Part shown: positions 24,016-31,670 of the stretch, piece by piece
Numbering within the stretch: position 1 is the stretch's first letter
Layout of the letters: each line of letters opens with the position of its first letter
Source of the DNA: an uncultured Eubacteriales bacterium
Lineage (GTDB): Bacteria > Bacillota > Clostridia > Lachnospirales > Lachnospiraceae
Reading direction: 5' to 3'
Assembly (NCBI GenBank): GCA_900314565.1
Contig: OMVU01000064.1
Coordinates: forward strand, 1 to 37,308
Length of the DNA: 37,308 nt
The notes under the pieces: generated by a model
What the model was told of the DNA's origin: nothing
Databases searched by the model: none
Seen by the model: the letters and a program-made list of their open reading frames with translations, nothing else
Position numbers and translations under genes: made by a program

Positions 24016-24549
24016 CATCTGCGCTGTTTCCAGCATGGTCCTGCCGGTATCCATGCTCGTCTTCTGGATGAACCGGTAAGCCTCGGGCTCCGTCATGTGA
24101 TTACGGTCCATCAGAAGGAGCTTTGCTGCATTTACGGTCTTTTTGTCCTCCTCCGCGCGCTGCCTTTTCTTCTGGCGCAGCTTGTTCTTCAGCTTCTGAT
24201 CAGCCGCCTCATCCAGCATACGAACTGTATTGATGAGGTCATGTGTTCTGATCGGGACGGTCAGCGAGACGACGTCGGATTCGCGTAAAGTACCGACATT
24301 GAACTCGGTGTCCAGAAGCAGAAGACTGAAGCATTCCGGCAGGCAGTCAATCAGCTCCCGGTAGTACATATCGGGCAGCTGAACGCAGGAAATAAGGACT
24401 CCGTTCTGCCTCAGATCGATTTCCTGCAGCGCTTCGGAGGCAGTCGTAACGATCGTTATATCGGAAAAACCCCGGGAAGACAGCGCGTCCCTGATCTTAT
24501 GGCTGAATTTACTGCGGCCGACAGGAAATGCAATAATAATACTGCTCAA
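23989..24549 (-). CDS. ANTAR-domain RNA-binding response regulator (NasT/GlnR type)
   Basis: This is a cytoplasmic antiterminator-type regulator of 186 residues. The N-terminal part (about 1-110) resembles a receiver domain, but no clear acceptor aspartate with the usual surrounding motif is visible. A basic coiled stretch (LKNKLRQKKRQRAEEDKKTV) leads into the C-terminal ANTAR domain (about 130-180, AAKLLLMDRNHMTEPEAYRF and onward). ANTAR domains bind paired hairpins in mRNA leaders and prevent termination. Start choice: AGGAGGG lies six bases before TTG 24549 but directly abuts the alternative TTG 24555, so 24549 is preferred. It follows the glnA-like gene, as in the known clostridial glnA-glnR pair, and that partner is the best guess for its signal input. 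Confidence 0.92.
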   Translation of the reverse strand: MSSIIIAFPVGRSKFSHKIRDALSSRGFSDITIVTTASEALQEIDLRQNGVLISCVQLPDMYYRELIDCLPECFSLLLLDTEFNVGTLRESDVVSLTVPIRTHDLINTVRMLDEAADQKLKNKLRQKKRQRAEEDKKTVNAAKLLLMDRNHMTEPEAYRFIQKTSMDTGRTMLETAQMILLFERDS

Positions 24550-24609
24550 GGTCAACCCTCCTGTCTTTTACGTAAAGTTGGCGGTTTTTCAGAGACAAGT
24601 TCCTATTTG

Positions 24610-24647
24610 CACATTCATCCCACGACGGAAATCATGAGATGAATGTG
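24610..24647 (-). promoter_or_regulatory. 16-bp stem with six-base loop between glnA-like and ANTAR genes
   Basis: On the minus strand CACATTCATCTCATGA pairs with TCGTGGGATGAATGTG, including G-T pairs, around the loop TTTCCG. There is no U-run after it, so it is not an intrinsic terminator. The loop does not have A at position 1 and G at position 4 as ANTAR targets do. It may be a processing or stability element. Confidence 0.5.
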
Positions 24648-24654
24648 TCAGAGA

Positions 24655-25923
24655 TTAAATTCGTCTCAGATATTCCTTGAGCTCCCAGTCCGTGACTTCT
24701 CTGGAGTAGCGCTCCCACTCTTTTTTCTTTTCCTTCACATAAACATCTGCATAGGATTCCCCGCAGACATTCCGCAGAAAAGCATCGTTCTCCAGGCTGT
24801 TCAGGGCTTCGAGGAGCGTTGCAGGAAGAGCCTTCCGATCTGTATCCTCCACAGGCGGCAGCGCGCCTTTTCTGATTCCGTCGAGGCCCGCTCCGATCGC
24901 GCAGGCAAGCGTCAGATACGGATTCGCGGCTCCGTCCGGCAGGGTCCACTGAATGCACGGGCAGCCGTCTTCATTCAGGGCAAGCCGAAGCGGGGCGTAG
25001 TGGTCATGTCTTGACCAGTAGAGCCTGGAAGGTGCCTGCGTTCCGCCGAGAAGTCTCTTGTAGGAGTTGACGAGCGGATTGGAAAATGCCGAGATCGCGG
25101 GCTGATGCTCAAGAATTCCCGCAATAAAATGAAGAGCAGCCTGCTCATCCTGCCGGAACAGATTTCTTCCGTCCTTATAGACAGAGATAGATAAGCGCAT
25201 CGCGGATCCGGGAAGATCTGTCCTTGGCTTCGGCATGAAGGTCGCGTGCAGGCCGTAGCGCTCGGCGACCGTGCGGATCGTTGTCCGGAAAGTCATGATC
25301 TGATCGGCGAGACGGACGCCGTCCATCTGCTTGAAGATGACGGAGTGCTGGCCCGGCGCGAGTTCATGGCGCGAGGATTCGATCTCAAAGCCCATTTCTT
25401 CGAGGGAAAGGATCAGCTCACGCCTTGCATTTTCCCCCTTGTCGAGCGGGGAGACGTCCAGATAGCCGGCCATCTCGCCGGTGTGAGTCGTCACATGACC
25501 GTTCTCATCCTTTGCGAACAGGAAGAATTCACAGTCGGGATCAATGTCAAAGGTGTAGCCGTCATTTTCGGCATCACGGACGATCTTTCGGAGGATCTTC
25601 CTCGGGTTCTCCGCGATTTCGTTTCCTTCAGCATCGGTGATGTCGCAGAGAAAACGTGCGACTTTGCCGTGCTGCGGACGCCACGGAAGGATGGCGAACG
25701 TCCTGATATCCGGCCTGAAATAGATGCGGTCGCAGCCGATTTCGTGCATGCCGTGGAGATGGAAACTGTCTACCGAGTATTTCCCGTTCAGAGCCTTTTC
25801 AATCTGCCCTGACGTGATGGAAATGTTCTTCAGTTCTCCGAGAAGGTCCACGAATTGCAGCTTGATGAATTTGATATCATTTTCTTCAATCTTGTCGATA
25901 ATCTGATCTTTATTCTGTATCAT
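24655..25923 (-). CDS. Glutamine synthetase I-like protein, probably inactive
   Basis: The 422 residues align along their length with GSI-alpha enzymes such as Bacillus GlnA (for example GKVARFLCDI, LEEMGFEIESSRHELAPGQH, GLHATFMPKP, NSYKRLL, AANPYLTLACAIGAGLDGI). By eye, using E. coli numbering, many catalytic residues are replaced: E129 to D (residue 130), E220 to S (194), H269 to R (243), the flap E327 to Q (296), R339 to H (308), E357 to Q (325) and R359 to T (327). DGSS is DSFH. E131, H211 and E212 remain. Catalysis is therefore unlikely, while the fold and possibly ligand binding persist. It lies just before the ANTAR gene, so a sensor role is plausible, with GlnN (717-2825) as the real enzyme. 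GGAG lies eight bases before ATG. Confidence 0.88.
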   Translation of the reverse strand: MIQNKDQIIDKIEENDIKFIKLQFVDLLGELKNISITSGQIEKALNGKYSVDSFHLHGMHEIGCDRIYFRPDIRTFAILPWRPQHGKVARFLCDITDAEGNEIAENPRKILRKIVRDAENDGYTFDIDPDCEFFLFAKDENGHVTTHTGEMAGYLDVSPLDKGENARRELILSLEEMGFEIESSRHELAPGQHSVIFKQMDGVRLADQIMTFRTTIRTVAERYGLHATFMPKPRTDLPGSAMRLSISVYKDGRNLFRQDEQAALHFIAGILEHQPAISAFSNPLVNSYKRLLGGTQAPSRLYWSRHDHYAPLRLALNEDGCPCIQWTLPDGAANPYLTLACAIGAGLDGIRKGALPPVEDTDRKALPATLLEALNSLENDAFLRNVCGESYADVYVKEKKKEWERYSREVTDWELKEYLRRI

Positions 25924-26058
25924 CTCAGTGCTCCGTTCTTTTGTTTCTGTTCTATTGTTCTGTTCTATTGATTTATACTGCTGTTCTTTTTTGCGCTGCT
26001 CTTTTCATCGGATCTTTTTCATTGGATTTTTTGCGCTGATCTTTTGTCCGGATGGGAG
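25924..26058 (-). repeat. Purine-rich gap with short direct repeats before the glnA-like gene
   Basis: On the minus strand this 135-bp gap is A/G-rich. CAGCGCAAAAAA occurs twice, at about 26035 and 26000. Nearer the gene, AATAGAACAGAA is repeated with small changes. No hairpin or terminator is visible, so pyrG and the glnA-like gene could share a transcript. Confidence 0.5.
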
Positions 26059-27663
26059 TTATTCTTCCTGCTTCTTCCTGATAGCAGCCTCGATGAGTCC
26101 CCGGAACAGCGGATGCGCCCTGTTCGGTCTCGACTTGAACTCCGGATGTGCCTGTGTGGCCACAAAGAACGGGTGGTCCCGAAGCTCGACCATCTCGACG
26201 ATCCTGTCGTCGGGAGAGATGCCGGAGAGGGTCATCCCTGCATTTTCCAGTTCGATGCGGTAGTCGTTGTTGACCTCATAGCGGTGTCTGTGACGTTCGG
26301 AGATGTTCCGTTCTCCGTAAAGTCGGAAAGCGTTCGTATTCTCCCGCAGGATGCAGGGATAAGCTCCGAGACGCATGGTCCCGCCGAGGTCGGTGACGTC
26401 CTTCTGCTCGGGCATGAGGTCGATGACCGGATGCGCGGTTGAATAATCGAATTCGGTGCTGTTCGCATCCTGAAAATGAAGGACATTCCGCGCAAAGTCC
26501 ACGATCGCCATCTGCATTCCGAGGCAGATTCCGAGATAAGGGACCTTATGCTCGCGGGCGTATGTCGCGGCGTAAATGATGCCCTCGATGCCTCTGCCGC
26601 CGAATCCGCCTGGGACGATGATGGCATCAGCCTGACCAAGGAGCCCGTCTGCGGTCTGTTCATTCAGATCCTCCGATTCGATCCACCTGATCGTGACTTC
26701 CGCGTGGTTGGCGATGCCGCCGTGCTTCAGGGCTTCTACGACGGAGAGATATGCATCGTGCAGGGCGGTGTATTTTCCGACGAGCGCAACGGTGACGGAG
26801 GTCTTCGGATTCCGGAGGGCGCTGACCATATTTTCCCATTCACGAAGGTCAGGAGCCGGAGAGTCGAGATGCAGGCAGTCGAGGACCCGGTCAGCCAGAT
26901 GCTCTTCCTCCATGACGAGGGGCACTTCATACAGGTATTCCACATCCCTGTTCTCCAGGACATTTTCGGGAGGAACATTGCAGAAGAGGGCAATTTTATC
27001 CCGAACGCCCGAGGGGACGGGATATTCTGAGCGGCAGACGAGGATATCGGGCTGGATACCGAGCTGCTGGAGCTGTTTGACGCTCATCTGGGTCGGTTTT
27101 GTCTTGAGTTCGCCGGACGCTCTGAGATAGGGAATCAGGGTCACGTGAATGATGATGACGTTCGATTTCCCTTTTTCCCACTGGAACTGACGGATTGCCT
27201 CCAGAAACGGCTGACTCTCGATATCGCCTACCGTTCCGCCGACCTCGATGATGGAAATGATATCCTTATCGGGGTCGTCGGAGCTGAAAAAGCGCGATTT
27301 GATTTCATTTGTGATGTGCGGGATCACCTGAACGGTACCGCCGCCGTAATCGCCGTGCCGCTCCTTGTTGAGGACAGCCCAGTAGACTTTTCCGGACGTC
27401 ACGTTCGCGTGGAAGTCCAGGCTTTCATCGATGAACCGCTCGTAATGTCCGAGGTCGAGGTCGGTCTCTGTTCCGTCGTCCGTCACAAAGACTTCGCCGT
27501 GCTGGATCGGGTTCATGGTCCCGGGGTCGATGTTGATATACGGATCGAATTTCTGCATGGTCACCCGGAAGCCCCTCGCTTTGAGAAGTCTTCCGAGGGA
27601 AGCTGCGGTGATGCCTTTGCCGAGGCCGGAGACAACGCCGCCGGTAACGAAAACATACTTCAT
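26059..27663 (-). CDS. pyrG: CTP synthase
   Basis: PyrG converts UTP to CTP with ATP and glutamine nitrogen in the cytoplasm. The 534 residues are typical. The N-terminal synthetase domain starts [19 protein letters not shown] (P-loop) and includes [15 protein letters not shown] and the CTP/UTP-binding [11 protein letters not shown]. The C-terminal class I amidotransferase domain has VPGGFGGRG, the nucleophile cysteine in [10 protein letters not shown] and the histidine in [11 protein letters not shown]. The start is ATG 27663, preceded by GAGGAGG. Longer in-frame starts run into repeat B5. Its leader of about 355 bases contains an intrinsic terminator (27959-28013) and the composite repeat. 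The glnA-like gene follows after 135 bp. Confidence 0.97.
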   Translation of the reverse strand: MKYVFVTGGVVSGLGKGITAASLGRLLKARGFRVTMQKFDPYINIDPGTMNPIQHGEVFVTDDGTETDLDLGHYERFIDESLDFHANVTSGKVYWAVLNKERHGDYGGGTVQVIPHITNEIKSRFFSSDDPDKDIISIIEVGGTVGDIESQPFLEAIRQFQWEKGKSNVIIIHVTLIPYLRASGELKTKPTQMSVKQLQQLGIQPDILVCRSEYPVPSGVRDKIALFCNVPPENVLENRDVEYLYEVPLVMEEEHLADRVLDCLHLDSPAPDLREWENMVSALRNPKTSVTVALVGKYTALHDAYLSVVEALKHGGIANHAEVTIRWIESEDLNEQTADGLLGQADAIIVPGGFGGRGIEGIIYAATYAREHKVPYLGICLGMQMAIVDFARNVLHFQDANSTEFDYSTAHPVIDLMPEQKDVTDLGGTMRLGAYPCILRENTNAFRLYGERNISERHRHRYEVNNDYRIELENAGMTLSGISPDDRIVEMVELRDHPFFVATQAHPEFKSRPNRAHPLFRGLIEAAIRKKQEE

Positions 27664-27684
27664 GTTGTGCCTCCTCGTTATTTC

Positions 27685-27963
27685 AGGAACGCCTCGGCGT
27701 TCTTGCCGCGACGTGCGCGGCGCGTAAGCGCCTTCCACTGCGCACGGCTGCGATCCGCCGGAGGCTTTTATTATGAGAACCGCTTCGCGAACCTCATAAT
27801 CATAATGCGGGCGATTTCATCGCCCTTTTATCGTCAGTTCCTTGCGGAACTTCCGATAAGATCTATTCTTCATCGCGAGATTGTACTCACAATGAAGGCA
27901 AGTTTCACTTTGCGCGCGTATCTCATGTCTAAAGACACGAGTATTGCGCGATGAAGAATAAAA
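27685..27963 (+). repeat. Family B repeat (B5) with a nested family C copy, in the pyrG leader
   Basis: The head (27685-27771) matches B2 from AGGAACGCCTCGGCGTTCTT to CCGCCGGAGGCTTTTA. Then comes a complete family C copy (about 27774-27862, ATGAGAACCGCTTCGCGAAC to CGATAAG), and then the B2 tail (TATTCTTCATCG to CGATGAAGAATAAA), which has a further insertion of about 30 bp. B2 lacks both insertions. Family C forms internal hairpins GGGCGAT/ATCGCCC and GTTCC/GGAAC. Confidence 0.8.
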
Positions 27964-28013
27964 AGGGTGACAAAGGCACCGGGTACATTTATACCGGACG
28001 CCTTTGTCACCCT
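27959..28013 (-). terminator. Intrinsic terminator in the pyrG leader (candidate attenuator)
   Basis: AGGGTGACAAAGGC (27964-27977) pairs perfectly with GCCTTTGTCACCCT (28000-28013), and an inner GGTA/TACC extends the stem. On the minus strand five Ts follow directly; on the plus strand there is no T-run. It therefore terminates leftward RNA, between the pyrG promoter and pyrG. The stem begins only a few bases after the predicted start point. Confidence 0.8.
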
Positions 28014-28034
28014 ATAAATATATTAAAGTATAAT
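28004..28034 (+). promoter_or_regulatory. Possible proA promoter
   Basis: A perfect TATAAT lies at 28029-28034, with TTGTCA at 28004-28009 and a 19-bp spacer that is longer than ideal. It overlaps the leftward pyrG promoter, and TTAAAG/CTTTAA flank the -10 symmetrically. The proA leader would be about 170 bases with no recognised riboswitch. Confidence 0.4.
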
Positions 28035-28055
28035 CTTTAAGCCTGGAAAAGTAAA
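28027..28055 (-). promoter_or_regulatory. Sigma-70 type promoter for pyrG
   Basis: On the minus strand TTTACT (28055-28050) and TATACT (28032-28027) are separated by 17 bp. Transcription should start near 28020. The terminator stem at 28013 then starts within about ten bases of the RNA 5' end, similar in layout to the CTP-sensing pyrG leader of Bacillus subtilis. Confidence 0.6.
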
Positions 28056-28211
28056 GAGAAAATGACAGCAATGCAGCCTGTGACCCGCCTTTTTGAACGC
28101 TTGTATTCCGGTGTTGCGGACAACGGAAAGCTACGGTATATTAGATTAATAAATATTTTTGCGACAGCCGGTCCTCCGGTCAGCCGCATTGATTACGAGG
28201 TAGGTTCTATG

Positions 28212-29492
28212 ATGAATATTCGGGAAGAAGCTCATAAGATGAAACTCAGCTCGCCTGTTCTGGCGGCTACATCCGCAGACGTACGCAACGGTGCGCTCCT
28301 CGCTGCCGCAAAGGCCCTCGAGGAGAACAAGGAGGAGATTTTCGCGGCCAACAGGCTCGATCTTGAAAACGCGGAAAAGAACGGTATCTCCGGCGCCGTG
28401 ATCAAGCGCCTCAAATTCGACGAAGGGAAACTTGTGTCAGTCATCGAAGGCCTCCATCAGCTGGCCGCCCTGCCGGACCCGATTGGGAAAGTCCAGATCA
28501 TGCGGGAGATGGATTCGGATCTTGTCATGAAGCGCGTGAGCTGCCCGATCGGTGTCATCGGCGTCATCTTCGAGGCGAGACCGGATGCCCTGGTCCAGAT
28601 TTCTTCCCTCTGTATCAAGAGCGGGAACTGCGCGATCCTGAAGGGCGGAAAGGAGACCGCCGAGACCAACCGGAAGCTTTTCTCCGTCATTCATAAGAGC
28701 GTGACGGAAGCCGGTCTGCCGGAGAGCTGCCTGCTTCAGGCTGAGCTCCACAATGAGATCGATGAGCTTCTGCGCTGCGACAGGGATGTGGACCTTCTGA
28801 TCCCGCGCGGGTCGAACCGCTTTGTCCGCTATATCATGGACAATACGAAGATTCCGGTCATGGGACATGCTGACGGGATCTGCCATATTTATGTGGATAA
28901 GGACTGTGATTTTGAGAAGGCGATCCCTGTGATTATCGACGCAAAATGCCAGTACACGGCTGCCTGCAACGCAGTCGAGACACTGCTTGTCAACAGAGAG
29001 ATCGCCGGTGAATTCCTTCCGAAGGTGAAGGCCGCGCTGGATGCCGCGGGCGTTAAGATCCGCGGAACGGAGGAGGTCTCGAAATTTATTCCCTGTGAGA
29101 TCATGGGGGAGGATGATTTTGCGACCGAGTATCTGGAGCTTGTTATTTCCATTAAGCTGGTCGCGGATGTGAAGGAAGCCTGTGAGCATATCAACCGCTT
29201 CGGCTCGCATCACACGGATTCGATCCTGACAGAAAATGATGAAACTGCGGCATATTTTATGCAGATGGTGGATTCTGCAGGCGTATACAGGAATATTTCG
29301 ACCCGCTTCGCGGACGGCTTCCGCTACGGATTCGGCGCTGAGGTCGGCATTTCGACCGGAAAGATCCATGCGCGCGGACCGGTCGGTCTGGAAGGACTGA
29401 TGACCTATAAATATCTGATCAGCGGCGACGGGCATATCGTTGGTGATTATGCGGAGGGACGACGGGCATTTCATTTTAAAGACCTCATGTGA
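28212..29492 (+). CDS. proA: Gamma-glutamyl phosphate reductase
   Basis: ProA reduces gamma-glutamyl phosphate with NADPH to glutamate semialdehyde, the second step of proline synthesis. The 426 residues are typical. The aldehyde-dehydrogenase fold shows CPIGVIGVIFEARPDA (near residue 115), GNCAILKGGKE, LIPRGSNRFVRYIM, GHADGICHIYVD, the catalytic cysteine in AACNAVETLLV, and RFADGFRYGFGAEVGIST. The start is ATG 28212 after GAGGTAGG; ATG 28209 is also possible. An open stretch reaching back to 28062 is outside the family alignment and is probably leader. The usual partner proB is not in this window. Confidence 0.95.
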   Translation: MNIREEAHKMKLSSPVLAATSADVRNGALLAAAKALEENKEEIFAANRLDLENAEKNGISGAVIKRLKFDEGKLVSVIEGLHQLAALPDPIGKVQIMREMDSDLVMKRVSCPIGVIGVIFEARPDALVQISSLCIKSGNCAILKGGKETAETNRKLFSVIHKSVTEAGLPESCLLQAELHNEIDELLRCDRDVDLLIPRGSNRFVRYIMDNTKIPVMGHADGICHIYVDKDCDFEKAIPVIIDAKCQYTAACNAVETLLVNREIAGEFLPKVKAALDAAGVKIRGTEEVSKFIPCEIMGEDDFATEYLELVISIKLVADVKEACEHINRFGSHHTDSILTENDETAAYFMQMVDSAGVYRNISTRFADGFRYGFGAEVGISTGKIHARGPVGLEGLMTYKYLISGDGHIVGDYAEGRRAFHFKDLM

Positions 29493-29707
29493 GTGAACCT
29501 GATTCATGGAGACATATTTTGCCTGCGAATGCCTGAAGGCAGAAGGTACGTGAGGCTGCAAAATAGTCATCCGAGGCCATTAAGGCAGACTTCAACACTT
29601 TATTTTGAGAGACGGATATCGCCCGCGAATGCGAAGTATGAGGGAAACGCGGAATCGGCATCCGTATGGATTTAGATAATAACTGTCGTTATTAGAGGAG
29701 ACTGTAT

Positions 29708-29995
29708 ATGTTTTATGATGAAAATGATGTGATCATCTTAAATGGCGAGGACGGAACGGATGTCCTCTTCAGCCTGCTGGATTCAATCGACTATGAGGGA
29801 TACGAGTATGTATTTCTTATGCCGCTGCCCGACCAGGGAGAGGTCGAGGATGAAGTCTATATCTTCCGGGTGATCGAGGGCGATACGATGGCGGATGAGG
29901 ATTTCGAGATCGTTGAGGATGAGAATCTTGCGGAGGAACTCTATGATATTTTCACGGAGAGAAACAAGGACAGGTTTACTGTGGAAAAGGGCTGA
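29708..29995 (+). CDS. DUF1292 family protein
   Basis: This is a 95-residue, very acidic cytoplasmic protein. DVIILNGEDGTDVLFSLLDS, YEYVFLMPL and EVYIFRVIEGD fit the DUF1292 family common in Firmicutes, whose role is unknown. AGAGGAG lies nine bases before ATG 29708. AATAAC/GTTATT form a small inverted repeat just upstream. The 215-bp gap after proA holds nothing else I recognise. Confidence 0.88.
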   Translation: MFYDENDVIILNGEDGTDVLFSLLDSIDYEGYEYVFLMPLPDQGEVEDEVYIFRVIEGDTMADEDFEIVEDENLAEELYDIFTERNKDRFTVEKG

Positions 29996-30229
29996 TCTGA
30001 TCAGGCCGGAATCCGCGTAAAGAGGGCAGGGTACTTAAGTGACGGGGCCGGCAACGGCAACATAAATCATTTATGAAGATGAGAAAAATGAATAGAAAGG
30101 TCATATAATTCTTTTTTAAAGAATACATTTTGAGTGGAAAAATGCTATTACTAATCTATATATGAACTTTAAAGATTCCATACGAAATGAAAAGTACGTA
30201 AAACATCATTAAAAAGAGGTAGACATCCA

Positions 30230-30361
30230 ATGACGAATCTGCATCATGGTTTGACAGACAGACATATTCTCTGTATTCCTTCATTGGAGAAACATTGTTC
30301 GCAATATAAAAAAGCGTATCCCGCAGGAAAAGATCCTCCGGGATGCGCTTTTAGTGTGTAA
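30230..30361 (+). CDS. Possible 43-residue small protein or leader peptide
   Basis: ATG 30230 is preceded by AGAGGT at nine bases and opens a 43-codon frame (MTNLHHGLTDRHILC and onward) ending at TAA 30361. The last third is encoded by the terminator hairpin at 30308-30353, which is suspicious for a real protein and equally compatible with a leader peptide. No homologue is recognised. The rest of the 29996-30456 gap is AT-rich without clear signals. Confidence 0.25.
   Translation: MTNLHHGLTDRHILCIPSLEKHCSQYKKAYPAGKDPPGCAFSV
30308..30353. terminator. Intrinsic terminator before the lipoprotein gene
   Basis: AAAAGCG.ATCCCG pairs with CGGGAT.CGCTTTT around GCAGGAAAAGATCCTC, in which AGG/CCT can extend the stem. 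There are six As before it and four Ts after it, so it can act in both directions. It lies 104 bp before the lipoprotein start. Confidence 0.7.
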
Positions 30362-30456
30362 AGACAGGAATAAACGCAATGAGAGAAATATAAAAGAACT
30401 GTTCAAAAATGATATATTATTGTTCTTTGAAGTGATTTTTATATAAGGAGGAAAAG

Positions 30457-31650
30457 ATGAAAAAGAAAGTTCTGATTGTCATGACAGTCATTATGGCATT
30501 GATAGCAGGTTGCGGCGGCAAGGGTACTTCTGTACAGGGAACAGATAAGCCCGCACAGGAATCTGTCGGGTCTGCTCAGGAAAAGGCTGAAACAACGGCG
30601 AAGGGAACTGAGACTAACTCCAAACAGAAAAAAGAAGAAGCGACTCAGGATGCCAAAGATACATCTCATGTAAGACACTGGCGGATCAAAGAAGCAAAAC
30701 TTGAGGGACAAACCGGCCCGGACACTTTTGAAGAGTTTTTTGCTTTTGATGCAAAAAGTGGCATCAATGATAATGGCTCTATTGTAAGTGTTGACGATGA
30801 AAATGGTCTGTTTCTGATTAAACAGGAGGCTGCCTTCTATACATATAACCTTAAGACAAATGAGGTTAAACTTATTACGGAGGGTGCCCTTGATTCAAAA
30901 TATGAATACGATGGATGCATTTATTACTATGATACTAACTATTCAGAATTTGTTATATCAGACTGGCACAATCCGGAACCTGTTGAAACCGGCGAAAAGG
31001 TGACCAGATATCTGCGTTATGAGACGAATCTGGATGTCAACGGTTTTTCGGAGTTCGCAGCCATTCAGGAATCTGCAAAGAATGGTGATACCAATTCTAT
31101 TTATGAACAGGGTATCATTGTTGATGAACAGGGTGATTTATATGACTTCCATGGAAATTATATTACCAATGTTCACCTTCCCAAGCCGATAGTAGGGAAC
31201 ACTTACACCATGGGAAATGCGATAGTCCTCATTGATGAGAATAAGTTGAACGTTTATCGATATGGGGAGTCAATTTTTAACCTTGATCTCCCGGAAGGAC
31301 ACTGGAAATGTGTTGATATTGTCGCCCAAATCACTGAAGCATCTGAAGTAAGTGTATTCAAGGCTCTTCTTTATAATTTTGATAATAAAGAAATCTGGGA
31401 GATGGATTCCCATGGAATAAACATTCCAACCTGCGAAGATGTTATGGACTTTGCAGTTTTTGAAGAAATGCTCTATTGGGTAGATTCTACCGGCAAAGGA
31501 TATGTTAATGGCTGGAATATTGCTAACACTAACATGAGTACGACCGATCATGCTGTTGGTGTATCCCGTTACTCTGAATTTAAGGGCTTTGTTATGCCTG
31601 ATAAAGGTGGCATAGAACATAATGGACTCCAAATTTTTGTTGTTAATTGA
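30457..31650 (+). CDS. Predicted lipoprotein of unknown function
   Basis: This is a 397-residue secreted lipoprotein. The signal peptide MKKKVLIVMTVIMALIAGC ends in a lipobox with the lipidated cysteine at residue 19. A low-complexity, Lys/Glu/Thr/Gln-rich spacer follows to about residue 70. The remainder is a soluble domain with several Tyr- and Asp-rich strands (for example EYDGCIYYYDTNYSEFVISD). It could be a beta-propeller-like sensor, but I do not recognise the family. AAGGAGG lies seven bases before ATG. The gene is much more AT-rich than its neighbours and directly precedes the broken pflB, so it probably arrived with the rearrangement that removed the start of pflB. Confidence 0.8.
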   Translation: MKKKVLIVMTVIMALIAGCGGKGTSVQGTDKPAQESVGSAQEKAETTAKGTETNSKQKKEEATQDAKDTSHVRHWRIKEAKLEGQTGPDTFEEFFAFDAKSGINDNGSIVSVDDENGLFLIKQEAAFYTYNLKTNEVKLITEGALDSKYEYDGCIYYYDTNYSEFVISDWHNPEPVETGEKVTRYLRYETNLDVNGFSEFAAIQESAKNGDTNSIYEQGIIVDEQGDLYDFHGNYITNVHLPKPIVGNTYTMGNAIVLIDENKLNVYRYGESIFNLDLPEGHWKCVDIVAQITEASEVSVFKALLYNFDNKEIWEMDSHGINIPTCEDVMDFAVFEEMLYWVDSTGKGYVNGWNIANTNMSTTDHAVGVSRYSEFKGFVMPDKGGIEHNGLQIFVVN

Positions 31651-31670
31651 TTATGAAAGTTTTTCTGTAA

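Noticed and set aside
28062-28211. N-terminal extension of ProA from 28062
   Set aside because: The extra 50 residues are outside the ProA family alignment, and a ribosome site exists only at 28197-28204.
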